A stretch of DNA of 64,000 nucleotides from an uncultured Bacteroidia bacterium (GTDB lineage Bacteria; Bacteroidota; Bacteroidia; Bacteroidales; Prolixibacteraceae), in contig CAIVGL010000004.1 in the NCBI GenBank assembly GCA_903905505.1, forward strand, positions 1 to 64,000, read 5' to 3'. The position numbers were made by a program, and so were the translations under genes. Below the pieces are notes generated by a model. The model worked only from the letters and a program-made list of their open reading frames with translations. It searched no databases and was not told the DNA's origin. This document shows, in pieces, positions 37,416 through 47,392 of the stretch (its first letter is position 1; each line of letters opens with the position of its first letter).

Positions 37416-39203
37416 CTAGCTCAAGCGAGCTTCAATAACATCAACTTGTTTGGCCAATTCTTCAGGAAGCGTTGATCCAAAGTTCGCGTATGATTCTCTG
37501 ACTAGTTCTAGTTCGTGCTTCCATTGATCATGATCAACCACGAGTAGTTCAGCCATATTTGCTGCAAATCCATTTAGCCCAGTTGTATTTATCGAACCTA
37601 ATTTGGGAACATAGCCGATTGGTGTTTCTTCAGCTTCTGCTTTACCCTCAACACGCTCGAAAATCCATTGAAGTACGCGAATATTGTCACCATAGCCTGG
37701 CCATAGGAATTTTCCTTCAGCACTCTTGCGGAACCAGTTTACATTAAAGATCTTTGGCAACTTTGCTTGATCTGGCGCTGAGGCTCCAATACTCACCCAA
37801 TGGGCAAAATAATCACCCATATTATATCCACAGAAAGGCAACATCGCGAATGGATCACGACGAACGCCAGCTTTTAAGCCGATTGCCGCAGCGGTAACTT
37901 CTGAGCCCACAATTGAGCCCATAAATACTCCATGATTCCAATCAAATGATTGGTAAACCAAAGGCACCGTGCTAGGACGACGTCCTCCAAAGAGAATCGC
38001 CGAAATTGGAACTCCTACCGGATTTTCCCAATCTTTATCAATTGAAGGGCATTGTGATGCCGGGGCACTAAAGCGGGCGTTTGGTTGAGCTGCTGGCTTA
38101 CCACTTTGAGCATCATAGAGCTCGCCAGTCCAAGTAATTGTCCCAGCAGGAGCGTCATAGCCAATACCCTCCCACCAAACATCGCCATCGGGTGTTAATC
38201 CGGTATTGGTAAACATGGTATTTGCACGAGCAGACAGCATCGCATTTGGATTTGTTTCCATAGAAGTGAAGGGTGCGACACCAAAAAAGCCAGCCTCTGG
38301 ATTAATGGCATAAAGCTGACCATCGGCACCGAATTTCATCCAAGCGATATCATCACCCACTGTTTCCACTTTCCATCCTGGGATATTCGGAACAAGCATG
38401 GCTAGATTTGTTTTACCACAGGCGCTTGGGAACGCTGCTGCAATATATTTCTTAACCCCTTCCGGACTCGTTATCCCCATAACTAGCATATGTTCGGCTA
38501 GCCAACCTTGTTTCTTAGCCATTACCGTAGCGATGCGAAGGGCAAAACATTTCTTCCCAAGCAAGGCGTTTCCACCATATCCACTCCCATAAGACAAGAT
38601 CTCATGAGTCTCTGGAAAATGGGCAATGTATTTCTTTTCAATTGGCGCACAAGGCCATTTGGCATCTTTTTGTCCGGGCTCCAAAGGCGCACCAACAGAG
38701 TGAACGCAAGGGACAAATTCACCATCTCCAAGCACATCGAGTACTGCCTGACCCATCCTGGTCATAACTTTCATGTTAACAACCACATATGGGGAATCAC
38801 TGAGTTCAACACCGATGTGAGCAATATTCGATCCTAAAGGGCCCATGCTAAATGGGATAACATACATGGTACGCCCCTTCATACTCCCTTTATACAAAGC
38901 TCTAAGAGTGGTATGCATCTCAACAGGATCAGCCCAGTTATTTGTTGGACCGGCATCTTCTTCCTTTACAGAACAGATGTAAGTTCTATTCTCAACACGA
39001 GCAACGTCACTTGGATCAGAGCGGAAATAATAACTTCCAGGACGCTTTTTCTCGTCTAACTTAACCGCCAAGCCTGAAGCTACCATCTCATTTAATAGAC
39101 GACTATTTTCCTCTTCAGAGCCATCACACCAATACACATTTTCAGGCTGACAAAGTTCAGACCATTCGTTTACCCAACTCACTAATTTCTTATTACTTGT
39201 CAT
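37416..39203 (-). CDS. pckG: Phosphoenolpyruvate carboxykinase (GTP)
   Basis: 595 aa. Belongs to the GTP class: [75 protein letters not shown] (P-loop with the reactive Cys and metal Asp) and [13 protein letters not shown]. It interconverts oxaloacetate and PEP using GTP/GDP, for gluconeogenesis or, in anaerobic Bacteroidota, CO2 fixation toward succinate. Many Bacteroides carry the unrelated ATP-type enzyme, so the GTP form is informative. A terminator follows. Monocistronic. Confidence 0.96.
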   Translation of the reverse strand: MTSNKKLVSWVNEWSELCQPENVYWCDGSEEENSRLLNEMVASGLAVKLDEKKRPGSYYFRSDPSDVARVENRTYICSVKEEDAGPTNNWADPVEMHTTLRALYKGSMKGRTMYVIPFSMGPLGSNIAHIGVELSDSPYVVVNMKVMTRMGQAVLDVLGDGEFVPCVHSVGAPLEPGQKDAKWPCAPIEKKYIAHFPETHEILSYGSGYGGNALLGKKCFALRIATVMAKKQGWLAEHMLVMGITSPEGVKKYIAAAFPSACGKTNLAMLVPNIPGWKVETVGDDIAWMKFGADGQLYAINPEAGFFGVAPFTSMETNPNAMLSARANTMFTNTGLTPDGDVWWEGIGYDAPAGTITWTGELYDAQSGKPAAQPNARFSAPASQCPSIDKDWENPVGVPISAILFGGRRPSTVPLVYQSFDWNHGVFMGSIVGSEVTAAAIGLKAGVRRDPFAMLPFCGYNMGDYFAHWVSIGASAPDQAKLPKIFNVNWFRKSAEGKFLWPGYGDNIRVLQWIFERVEGKAEAEETPIGYVPKLGSINTTGLNGFAANMAELLVVDHDQWKHELELVRESYANFGSTLPEELAKQVDVIEARLS

Positions 39204-39266
39204 ATATTTATAATTTAAAAAATGATGAATAACCTTAAAAAAAAATAGCTCGTTGAGTGCTCAGTG

Positions 39267-40562
39267 TCAGCTCTGACCTGCAAACTCCTCGCAGGCCAAA
39301 TAGATATTCTCTAACAAGGCGGGGATTTTTGATTCAGGCACTGCAGAGAAGGCTAATCGGATTAAATTGCCAAATACAATCACTCCAGTGCTATAGTTGT
39401 CCAGCAAAATTCTTCGGATCGATTCTGCATTGAGTGAGCTATTTAGCTCAATGCACATAAAGTATCCAGAATTAAACGGAACAGGTTTAAAGTATTTTTC
39501 AAATTTCTTGTCATCAAGAGCCTTAACAATAGCGTTATATCGCGCATTTAAGGTTGCATATTTCTCTTTTTTATCAGATTCGTATTGCTCAGAGAAATAA
39601 GCGTTATAAAGAAGAGATTGCGAAAGATGACTCACATTAGATATGTTTCCCCTTACAGCTCCAGCTGTTTTATTTTCTAATGCTTCGTAAAGTTCAGGAG
39701 TACCAGCTTTAATCCCATAGGTGATAAAACCTACCCTAAATCCCCATACATAATCCTCTTTTGTTGGGCCATCGAGTTTGACAGCTAAAACTTTTTCATC
39801 CAGTTTTGAAAGCTGATTAAATATAGACTCGGTATAGACATTTTTCTCATAAACTAATCCAAAGTAAGCATCGTCAATAATTGCGACAACCCGTTTACCT
39901 TGATCCGATTGTTTTTTAATCGCATTCACGATGGGTCCAATCTCTGACACCAGAGGGGTATAACCACTTGGATTATTTGGAAAGTTTAACAACAAGACAA
40001 TTTTTCCAGAGATGCTATCTAATGTTTTGGTAAAACCTTCGACATTGAAACCCCCATCTTTAAACAAAGGGAATGTCACGATCTTACCTTTATAAGCATT
40101 CTCGAAAATCAAGGAGTAATTTTCCCAAAATAGATCGGGAATAACAACCGTATCACCTTCGTCCACAAACATATAACTAGAGATGCTAATGCCATGCGTT
40201 AACCCACTCGTAACGATTGGAATACTTATCGGAGCATCCCCTAACGCAGGGTTCTTTTTATAGATCGAATCTCTCCAATAATCTCTTAACTCCTTCTTGC
40301 CAAAACTTGGAGCATAGGGATAAACAGAGCCCAGTGGTAGATTTATCAATTTATCAAATTCTGAAAGGTGCATGGATGAGCCATCATCTTCAATAGCCTC
40401 GCCGATAGTGGCATTGATTTGCTTTCCCTTTGCTTGAGCAGATTGTGATAAGATACCTAATTTTGGAAAAAATATATTTTTCCCTCTATCACTTAATACA
40501 TCAAGAACATTCGAATTTAGCTTTTGAATGGTCTCGTTTAGGTCTATTGCTTGTTTGTCCAT
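39267..40562 (-). CDS. Class I/II pyridoxal-phosphate aminotransferase
   Basis: 431 aa fold-type I aminotransferase. Features: NATIGEAIEDDGSSMHLSEF, YAPSFGKKELRDYWR, SGLTHGISISSYMFVDEGDTVVIPDLFWENY, LLNFPNNPSGYTP (Asn contacting PLP), VAIIDDAYFGLVYE (Asp-x-x-Tyr) and VLAVKLDGPTKEDYVWGFRVGF, with the Schiff-base Lys in the AVKLDG or PTK segment and the carboxylate-binding Arg in FRVGF. Related to aspartate/aromatic aminotransferases; donor and acceptor are unassigned. Promoter element TAACTTTG at 40601-40608 (minus). Confidence 0.82.
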   Translation of the reverse strand: MDKQAIDLNETIQKLNSNVLDVLSDRGKNIFFPKLGILSQSAQAKGKQINATIGEAIEDDGSSMHLSEFDKLINLPLGSVYPYAPSFGKKELRDYWRDSIYKKNPALGDAPISIPIVTSGLTHGISISSYMFVDEGDTVVIPDLFWENYSLIFENAYKGKIVTFPLFKDGGFNVEGFTKTLDSISGKIVLLLNFPNNPSGYTPLVSEIGPIVNAIKKQSDQGKRVVAIIDDAYFGLVYEKNVYTESIFNQLSKLDEKVLAVKLDGPTKEDYVWGFRVGFITYGIKAGTPELYEALENKTAGAVRGNISNVSHLSQSLLYNAYFSEQYESDKKEKYATLNARYNAIVKALDDKKFEKYFKPVPFNSGYFMCIELNSSLNAESIRRILLDNYSTGVIVFGNLIRLAFSAVPESKIPALLENIYLACEEFAGQS

Positions 40563-40600
40563 GAAGGTCTATATTGATTTATTTAGTTTTTATCTAACGA

Positions 40601-40608
40601 CAAAGTTA
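40601..40608 (-). promoter_or_regulatory. Probable -7 box of the aminotransferase gene
   Basis: TAACTTTG on the minus strand, 38 nt before the ATG; no clear TTTG at the -33 position. Confidence 0.45.
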
Positions 40609-41025
40609 CGTAAAAATGTCTAGTCTTATTGACCAAAAGTTCTGCAAACCAATATTTAAAATTGATATAAATAGGGTATAAGTTTACTGTTTATTGAGTT
40701 TGCCATAAAACATCAGGGGTGTACAAATCAGATCCGATAAAGAGTTCCAGATGCTCCCTCAGACCCGAAAAAATCTTAGCCTTGCGAGGCAAATCCAATG
40801 GTAAAACATGAATATTTCACCGCATGCTTTCCCCTAAAAAGATGGCATTGTTTACCCTCTACGATCCAACGGATACATTCACAGGAAAGAGAAAACTTTC
40901 CCCCACATCAAACATGGGAAGAATTAGCTTAAAACATTAAATACAAGGACTTACTAGCGAAGAGAGGAAGAGTCTGCAAAAGAAATACAGCGACACATTT
41001 CGCTCAGAAACTGAGAAGGAATCAA
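40609..41025. other. Long non-coding gap upstream of the aminotransferase gene
   Basis: 417 bp between the aminotransferase promoter and the end of xerD, with no ORF of 60 codons or more in the track. Short inverted repeats are visible (GCCTTGCGAGGC, GGAAAG...CTTTCC, CTCAGAAACTGAG). I recognise no known RNA family (no tmRNA, RNase P or SRP signature). It may be a decayed gene or an unassigned small RNA. Confidence 0.4.
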
Positions 41026-41925
41026 TTATGATCGTGGATGATATTTGTTCACGGTATCTTTTAGGTACTCTTTATCTAGGTGGGCATAAATTTCAGTGGT
41101 CAAGATCGATTCATGACCGAGCATCTCTTGAACCGTTCTTAAATCTGCGCCGCCTTGCACCAGGGCAGAAGCAAATGAGTGCCTAAAAGTATGAGGACTA
41201 ATCGTTTTCTTTAGATGAATTTTGTCGGCTAAGGTTTTAACAATTGAGAAAATCATCACTCGACTGAGTTTCTTCCCTCTGCGATTTAGAAATACAATGT
41301 TCTCTGAGCCTTTCTCGATGAATAGTTTTTTCCGCGACTGAAGGAGGTAATTCTTGATCTCTTCGATCGCTTTCTTACTTATTGGAACGAGTCTTTCGCG
41401 TTCACCTTTTCCTGAAATCTTCAAAAATTCTTGTTCGAAATGTAAGTTAGAAATTTTCAGGTCGCACAACTCAGAAACCCTCAATCCACAACTATAGAGA
41501 GTTTCAAGAATTGCCTTGTTTCTCAACCCTTCAGCCTTACCTAGATCAATAGCTCCAATAAGTTGATCGATCTCCGTATTTGAAAGAATCTCAGGTAATT
41601 TACGTCCAATCCGAGGTGATTCAAGAAGTGTTGTTGGATCGTTTTCCACAACTTCCTCGATCAATAAAAATTTATAAAATGATTTAATTCCAGATATTGT
41701 TCTGGCTTGTGTTCGCGGACTAATTTCGTGTTCGTTCATCCAGATTAAAAATTTTCTCAAATGAGCTAACTTCAAGGTTTGCGGAGTTAGTTCAGGAAAA
41801 AATTCTTCTAAATAGGTAATGAGTTTGTGGATGTCGTTAGTATAAGCGCTAACGGAATTTGGAGACAACGATTTCTCAATTCGAAGATATGTTTCATACC
41901 CTTGTTTACTCTCTGTCCAGTTCAT
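41026..41925 (-). CDS. xerD: Site-specific tyrosine recombinase XerD
   Basis: 299 aa. N-terminal SAM-like core-binding domain (YETYLRIEKSLSPNSVSAYTNDIHKLITYLE) and a catalytic domain with all active residues: Arg in ETLYSCGLRVSELCDLK, Lys in GKGERERLVPI, HTFRHSFASALVQGGADLRTVQEMLGHESILTTEIYAH (His-x-x-Arg, His, Tyr). The length and GADLRTVQEMLGH match chromosomal Xer proteins that resolve dimers at dif with FtsK, which is encoded 3 kb away. Divergent from aroQ, an arrangement common in Bacteroidales, so this is housekeeping and not a phage integrase. Confidence 0.93.
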   Translation of the reverse strand: MNWTESKQGYETYLRIEKSLSPNSVSAYTNDIHKLITYLEEFFPELTPQTLKLAHLRKFLIWMNEHEISPRTQARTISGIKSFYKFLLIEEVVENDPTTLLESPRIGRKLPEILSNTEIDQLIGAIDLGKAEGLRNKAILETLYSCGLRVSELCDLKISNLHFEQEFLKISGKGERERLVPISKKAIEEIKNYLLQSRKKLFIEKGSENIVFLNRRGKKLSRVMIFSIVKTLADKIHLKKTISPHTFRHSFASALVQGGADLRTVQEMLGHESILTTEIYAHLDKEYLKDTVNKYHPRS

Positions 41926-42055
41926 TCGTTCTATTATTTCACTCGTAACATTGAAAAAGAAATATTATATTTAGATTAACAATGTAAAAGGTATCAAAGT
42001 TGTCTCATTTTTTTGCACATTGCACTTTAGTAAATATACAAAATTTTTAAGATTA

Positions 42056-42478
42056 ATGAAAATTATAATTATCAATGGTCCAAACCTAAATCTCCTTGGG
42101 ACTAGGGAGAAGAGTATTTACGGAAGCAGCTCATTTAATGATTATTTCGAAACCCTTCCGACACTCTTTCCTGCGCTTGATTTTCAGTATTTTCAGTCCA
42201 ATATCGAAGGAGAGCTTATTAATTTCATTCACGAGGTCGGATTCTCTGCGGATGGAATTGTCCTAAATGCTGGTGCCTACACGCACACCTCGATTGCTAT
42301 TCGCGATGCGATTTCAGCTATAACTACTCCAGTTGTGGAAGTTCACATTTCAAATATTTTAACAAGAGAAAACTTCAGACATGAATCAATTATCGGTCCA
42401 GTATGCAAAGGAAGCATCATGGGTTTCGGACTAGATTCGTACAGGCTTGGGATTGAGAGCCTAATCGCACCTAGATAA
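42056..42478 (+). CDS. aroQ: Type II 3-dehydroquinate dehydratase
   Basis: 140 aa from ATG 42056 (MKIIIINGPNLNLLGTREKSIYGSSSF); the track start adds 12 residues the family lacks. Catalytic Tyr in IYGSS, Asn in VLNAGAYTHTS, His in VEVHISN, and the Arg-rich region NILTRENFRHESIIGPVC. Third step of the shikimate pathway. Pyruvate kinase follows after 38 bp on the same strand, a pairing also seen in Bacteroides. Confidence 0.96.
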   Translation: MKIIIINGPNLNLLGTREKSIYGSSSFNDYFETLPTLFPALDFQYFQSNIEGELINFIHEVGFSADGIVLNAGAYTHTSIAIRDAISAITTPVVEVHISNILTRENFRHESIIGPVCKGSIMGFGLDSYRLGIESLIAPR

Positions 42479-42516
42479 TTGACATCTTTTTATACACCTA
42501 AAATAGCCCATTCAAA

Positions 42517-43965
42517 ATGAATGAAATAAAACATACCAAGATCGTTGCCACGATTTCGGATAAAAATTGCGAGCCTGAATTTCTACAAGAACTTTTTGAT
42601 GCAGGGATGAATGTTGCCCGAATAAATACAGCTCATCAAACACCCGATTCAGCCTTAGTCATTGTTAACAACATTAGAATAGTTAGTGATTCTATTGCAA
42701 TCCTTGTTGACACCAAAGGACCAGAAATTCGGACTAAAAATATCATAGAACCACTTGTCGTTAAAACTGGGGATATTTTACATGTCAAAGGCGGTGACGA
42801 AAACTCAACACCCACCTTGCTTATCGTTGACTTTGACGATTTTGCCGACAGTATTCCCGTTGGCACTTCTATGCTAATTGACGATGGGGAGGTCGAATTA
42901 AAAATTACCGCTAATATGGGAGACCGTTTAGAAGTAATGGTATGCAATGATGGGGAGATAAAAAACAGGAAAAGTATTAACGTACCAGGTGTGTCGTTTT
43001 CACTCCCTCCTATCACTGAAAAAGACAAACTTTTCATCGAATGGGCTGCCGACAATGACATTGACTTTGTGGCTCACTCCTTTGTTCGAAACAAAGAGGA
43101 TGTATTGGCTGTCCAAAAAATTCTTGATAGTAAAAATAGCCCAATTAAGATTATTGCGAAGATTGAGAATACAGAAGGGGTTGACAACATTGATGAGATC
43201 CTTGACTATTCATATGGCATTATGGTTGCCAGAGGTGATTTAGGCATCGAGATTCCAATGGAGAAAATACCAGGAATTCAGAGGCTTATGATTCGTAAGT
43301 GTATAAAACACAAGAAACCTGTGATCATTGCCACTCAGATGCTCCATTCAATGATTAGCAGTCCTCGTCCAACTAGAGCTGAAGTTAGCGATGTTGCCAA
43401 TGCCATCTTCGACCGGACTGATGCGATCATGCTATCAGGTGAAACGGCGTACGGCCAATACCCCATCGAATCGGTAAAATTAATGACTCGGGTAGCTCTT
43501 GAGATTGAGGCAACCAAAGACCGTCGTAATGATGTGCCTGTACCACGTCTCGACAATGAAGTCTCTGCATTCTTAGCGGAGGCTGCAGTAATGGCTGCAA
43601 ATGAATTAAAAGTGGCAGCAATCATCACCGACACCCTAACCGGGAAGATCGCCCGATATATCTCAGCTTTCAGAAGCCCACGGCCTGTTTACGCAAAATG
43701 TCATAGCGGCAGAGTCATGCGCGAGCTTGCGCTCTCCTATGGGGTACATGCGAGTCTAATCATTTCAAAGAAAAACAAGCATAAGCTAGTTGAATCCTCG
43801 CTGTTAGACCTTGAAGCACGTGGAAAGATTTCGGACCACGATACGGTTGTTTATGTCGGAGGAAATTTCGGTGTAGGCGGTGGAACTTCGTTTATTGAGA
43901 TTGCATCAGTAGATCGAATGACCAACGACAAAAAGAACAGCAAACACAGCACCACAGAGATTTAA
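42517..43965 (+). CDS. pyk: Pyruvate kinase
   Basis: 482 aa. TKIVATISDKNCEPEFLQELFDAGMNVARINTAH (substrate Arg), DTKGPEIRT, IIAKIENTEGVDNIDEI (catalytic Lys and Glu), VARGDLGIEIPMEKIP, KPVIIATQMLHSMISSPRPTRAEVSDVANAIFDRTDAIMLSGETAYG and a C-terminal regulatory domain. The Thr-His variant at the NTAH site is typical of Bacteroidota. Final step of glycolysis, PEP to pyruvate with ADP phosphorylation. Terminated by the hairpin at 43977-44023. Confidence 0.96.
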   Translation: MNEIKHTKIVATISDKNCEPEFLQELFDAGMNVARINTAHQTPDSALVIVNNIRIVSDSIAILVDTKGPEIRTKNIIEPLVVKTGDILHVKGGDENSTPTLLIVDFDDFADSIPVGTSMLIDDGEVELKITANMGDRLEVMVCNDGEIKNRKSINVPGVSFSLPPITEKDKLFIEWAADNDIDFVAHSFVRNKEDVLAVQKILDSKNSPIKIIAKIENTEGVDNIDEILDYSYGIMVARGDLGIEIPMEKIPGIQRLMIRKCIKHKKPVIIATQMLHSMISSPRPTRAEVSDVANAIFDRTDAIMLSGETAYGQYPIESVKLMTRVALEIEATKDRRNDVPVPRLDNEVSAFLAEAAVMAANELKVAAIITDTLTGKIARYISAFRSPRPVYAKCHSGRVMRELALSYGVHASLIISKKNKHKLVESSLLDLEARGKISDHDTVVYVGGNFGVGGGTSFIEIASVDRMTNDKKNSKHSTTEI

Positions 43966-43976
43966 AGATATCATCC

Positions 43977-44023
43977 CATAAAAAAAGAGGCTCATCATGT
44001 TTAGGAGAGCCTCTTTTTTTATG
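43977..44023. terminator. Terminator between pyk and lolA (convergent)
   Basis: CATAAAAAAAGAGGCTC with complementary GAGCCTCTTTTTTTATG and a 13-nt loop. Works on both strands; the lolA stop lies 17 nt away. Confidence 0.92.
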
Positions 44024-44039
44024 TTTATTCTTTTCATGC

Positions 44040-44690
44040 TTAGCGCATATCGTTTATCGAAATCTTGGGGTATTTTGCTGGATCGAACTTGAAATAATCG
44101 TCGGCTAATTCCTGATCTGTTTTCATTGTTTTCATGGCTAAGGTATAGATATTCCCATCCTTATTAAACGTCTTAGCCATCAAAATATGATGCTTCACTT
44201 TGTCAATACTCAGTCGGACCTTCGTGACCTCCTTCGATTTATCTGTGGGGAAAAGATCGACTAAAAGAGCCGCTTTGCCTGCTAGATCCTCTTCGCCAAC
44301 ATACACATAGGAAAACCCCTTCTCGTAACTTGTAAAGACATTAGCAGGATTAAGAGCACCTTCTGATTCGGCATCATTGGCTGAAATATTAACTTCATTC
44401 GACTGCGTTAGATAGCTCCAGGTAGCCATGCCATCAGAGAATACTTCCATCCCCATAGCTGGCATACGTAGTCGATAATTTTTCCCTTTTAACGCAACGC
44501 TACCTTCATTGGTCTCGGTAACACTGCCCGATTTATTCTCTAATTTAAACGAGAAATCGATCTGAATACTTTTGTAACTTTTATTGGTTTGAGAAAGTTT
44601 ATCAAGGATCTGCTTCGCTTTAAGATCTACCTGCGCAAATAGACTCGCAAAGCTTAACATCAAAACACTAAAGAAAAGTATTGTTTTCAT
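44040..44690 (-). CDS. lolA: LolA-like outer-membrane lipoprotein carrier protein
   Basis: 216 aa with a signal peptide (MKTILFFSVLMLSFASLFAQ). The mature part is a LolA half-barrel: AKQILDKLSQTNKSYKSIQIDFSFKLE, GSVALKGKNYRLRMP, TWSYLTQSNEVNISA, NPANVFTSYEKGFSY, and a strand-rich C-terminus. It ferries lipoproteins across the periplasm or is a close relative. 28 bp downstream of ftsK on the same strand, the Bacteroidales order. Confidence 0.87.
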   Translation of the reverse strand: MKTILFFSVLMLSFASLFAQVDLKAKQILDKLSQTNKSYKSIQIDFSFKLENKSGSVTETNEGSVALKGKNYRLRMPAMGMEVFSDGMATWSYLTQSNEVNISANDAESEGALNPANVFTSYEKGFSYVYVGEEDLAGKAALLVDLFPTDKSKEVTKVRLSIDKVKHHILMAKTFNKDGNIYTLAMKTMKTDQELADDYFKFDPAKYPKISINDMR

Positions 44691-44718
44691 TCTTAATGGT
44701 ATAAATTTTTGAGTTTGA

Positions 44719-47145
44719 TTATTGATTTAAACCCTTCAACAATTGTTCCAAAGCATATTCATCTTGCAATAAAACTTGACGAGCCTTACTTCCTTCATTT
44801 TGGCCCACAATGCCAGCGGCCTCCAACTGATCCATGATCCGACCAGCTCTATTGTATCCGATAGAAAAACGACGTTGTATAGCTGAGGTTGAACCAGTTT
44901 GATTCATCACCACAATTCGAGCTGCCTCATCAAAATACTCATCCCGATTCTTCAGATCGATCATTTCTGATTCTCCCGAATTCTCATCATGACATTCTGG
45001 AAGTAAGTAAGCACTGGTATAGGATGGTTGCTGACTGATGTATTTCACGATAGCTTCTACTTCTGGCGTATCCACAAAAGCACACTGAACACGAATCAAG
45101 GAGTTTCCTGTCGAAACGAGCATATCTCCCTTTCCAATCAATTGATTCGCTCCAGGGGTATCTAAAATAGTTCTAGAGTCAACCATAGAAGCCACTTTAA
45201 AGGCAATACGAGCTGGGAAGTTTGCCTTTATCACACCCGTAATAATATTGATAGATGGTCTTTGAGTTGCTATAACCATGTGAATGCCAACCGCTCGCGC
45301 AAGTTGAGCAATTCGTGCAATTGGCAACTCGATCTCTTTTCCCGCAGTCATAATTAAATCCGCAAATTCATCGATTACCACCACAATATAAGGGAGATAA
45401 CGGTGTCCATTTAGCGGATTTAAACGGCGGGCAATAAATTTCTCATTGTATTCTTTGATATTTCGTGCATGGGCTTTCTTTAAGAAATCATACCGCATAT
45501 CCATCTCATGATTCAGTGAGCTAAGGGTATTTTTCACCCGCTGAACATCGGTAATAATGGGATCAACCTCACCTTCCATTTTCGCAAGAAAATGTTTCTC
45601 AATAACAGAATAGAGGTTTAACTCAACTTTCTTCGGGTCGATAAACACAAATTTCAGTTGAGCTGGATGTTTTTTATAGAGTAAGGAAGAGATGATCGCA
45701 TTTAAACCTACAGACTTACCTTGACCCGTTGCTCCTGCCACCAAGATATGTGGCATCTTGGTAAGATCAACGACAAATGTCTCGTTTGAGATGGTCTTAC
45801 CAAGTGCCAAAGGCAATTCAAAATCGCTCTCTTGGAATACTTTTGAAGCAATCAATGAGCGCATAGAGACCATCTCAGGCTTACTATTTGGCACTTCAAT
45901 ACCAACAGTCCCTTTCCCCGGGATAGGTGCAATAATTCGGATTCCAAGGGCAGCTAAGCTCAGCGCGATGTCGTCCTCTAAATTTTTGATTTTGCTTATC
46001 CGAACACCTGGAGCAGGAACGATCTCATAAAGAGTTATCGTAGGTCCGGTAGTCGCTTTAATCTTTACAATCTCGATGTTGTAATTCTTCAGCGTTTGAA
46101 GGATTTTGTTCTTATTCGCGATCAGCTCTTCATCCGAAACCTGAGGATTACCCGATGAACGCTCTTCAAGAAGATCGATAGGTGGGAACTGGTAGCGAGA
46201 GAGATCCAGTGTCGGATCAAAATCGCCCATCTCAAACTCATCACCTTCCTGTAGACCATCACCCTCTGCTACCGGCAATGGCTCTTCTTTCTTTGGCGTA
46301 TGAGGAACATATTCAGCAGTCTCCTCGTGATGTACCTCCTCGCGCTCAAGCTCTAAAGATACAGTCTCTTTGGTTCCTGCATAAACAATCTCCACATTAT
46401 CCCCTTCCGAAACTTTAGCAAAAGCTTGTTCTTTTGTCGCTACCACAGGGGCCTGAGGAATGGTATAAACATCTTCCTCGATACGTGCCTCTTTTTTCAG
46501 CAGTGCTTTAAAATCTCGGTTTGCAATCCACGCTTTTAACATGGGCCAAGCTTGTTCGAAAGCGATGATCACCACCACAAACATGGTACTCACAATAATA
46601 AAAAATGTCCCAATCCTACCAATAGAGATATTCAACAATTGACTGATGTTAAAGCCATAGCTACCACCAGGCAGGATATACGACTTCTCATAAATACCCG
46701 AAAGAAAATATCCAGAAGCTACGGAAGTCCATATGATTAAGAACAAGGTATAGGCCAGATTTCTTCGGAATGAGAAGTTTCCAAGTTTGGCCAAACGTAA
46801 AGCGATAATTACAAACAGGTAGATAAAGCCAATTGAGGCAACTCCAAAACCCTTATTGATAAATAAATTGGCTACAAATGCACCCCAGCGACCGCCAGCG
46901 TTCTGCATTTTCAGATCAGGATCGGTAATCAGATCTTTCAACGGAACATCAAGCATACTGATATCTGCACCCCCTGAAATAAAGAATGAGGTAAAGGAGA
47001 TAAGGAGATAAAACGAAAAGAAAATCAGCAGAATGGCGAGAATGCCTCCAATTTGATCCCACCGATGTGAACTACCAAACCGACCAGTTCCTCGACTTTT
47101 CTTCGTGGTTGGGGCATCAGATTTATCATTGTTGCTTCGCGTCAT
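44719..47145 (-). CDS. ftsK: DNA translocase FtsK
   Basis: 808 aa. Four or five N-terminal membrane segments (to about 210), a charged linker (EEDVYTIPQAPVV...EEPLPVAEGDG), the FtsK alpha/beta motor (GTVGIEVPNSKPEMVSMRSL; Walker A HILVAGATGQGKSVGLNAI; Walker B YIVVVIDEFADLIMT) and the C-terminal gamma winged helix (ARIVVMNQTGSTSAIQRRFSIGYNRAGRIMDQLEAAGIVG) that reads KOPS-like sites and activates Xer recombination. Septum-located. The short linker is normal for Bacteroidota. Confidence 0.96.
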   Translation of the reverse strand: MTRSNNDKSDAPTTKKSRGTGRFGSSHRWDQIGGILAILLIFFSFYLLISFTSFFISGGADISMLDVPLKDLITDPDLKMQNAGGRWGAFVANLFINKGFGVASIGFIYLFVIIALRLAKLGNFSFRRNLAYTLFLIIWTSVASGYFLSGIYEKSYILPGGSYGFNISQLLNISIGRIGTFFIIVSTMFVVVIIAFEQAWPMLKAWIANRDFKALLKKEARIEEDVYTIPQAPVVATKEQAFAKVSEGDNVEIVYAGTKETVSLELEREEVHHEETAEYVPHTPKKEEPLPVAEGDGLQEGDEFEMGDFDPTLDLSRYQFPPIDLLEERSSGNPQVSDEELIANKNKILQTLKNYNIEIVKIKATTGPTITLYEIVPAPGVRISKIKNLEDDIALSLAALGIRIIAPIPGKGTVGIEVPNSKPEMVSMRSLIASKVFQESDFELPLALGKTISNETFVVDLTKMPHILVAGATGQGKSVGLNAIISSLLYKKHPAQLKFVFIDPKKVELNLYSVIEKHFLAKMEGEVDPIITDVQRVKNTLSSLNHEMDMRYDFLKKAHARNIKEYNEKFIARRLNPLNGHRYLPYIVVVIDEFADLIMTAGKEIELPIARIAQLARAVGIHMVIATQRPSINIITGVIKANFPARIAFKVASMVDSRTILDTPGANQLIGKGDMLVSTGNSLIRVQCAFVDTPEVEAIVKYISQQPSYTSAYLLPECHDENSGESEMIDLKNRDEYFDEAARIVVMNQTGSTSAIQRRFSIGYNRAGRIMDQLEAAGIVGQNEGSKARQVLLQDEYALEQLLKGLNQ

Positions 47146-47187
47146 GGTGCTGAATCAGAATATTTTTGAAAAAGTCAATTAACCATG

Positions 47188-47217
47188 CAAATTTAACCAA
47201 AAAAGGGAATCAGCAAT
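47188..47217 (-). promoter_or_regulatory. Probable promoter of ftsK-lolA
   Basis: Minus strand: ATTG, 18 nt, TAAATTTG, a near match to TTTG-N19-TAnnTTTG; about 40 nt before the ftsK ATG. Confidence 0.5.
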
Positions 47218-47310
47218 ACCGATTATTACCCAAGATTAGAACACCGAATCAATCAAAATGGTTCGAGTTATTAAACAACAACTGAAACCAGCAAAAAATT
47301 GTCGGTTGAA

Positions 47311-47343
47311 ATTGAAATAGGTAAAATATATCCTTTAAATTTG
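47311..47343 (+). promoter_or_regulatory. Probable promoter of argF
   Basis: ATTG, 21 nt, TAAATTTG. The -7 box is exact, the -33 box has one change. It ends 49 nt before the argF ATG. Confidence 0.55.
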
Positions 47344-47392
47344 TGTGCTTTCAATGATTGTTATTTCCAATTCACATCCAAATGTATAGCTT

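Noticed and set aside
41026-41925. Considered whether this tyrosine recombinase is a phage integrase
   Set aside because: Length, catalytic block and the aroQ-pyk synteny match chromosomal XerD; no other phage genes nearby.
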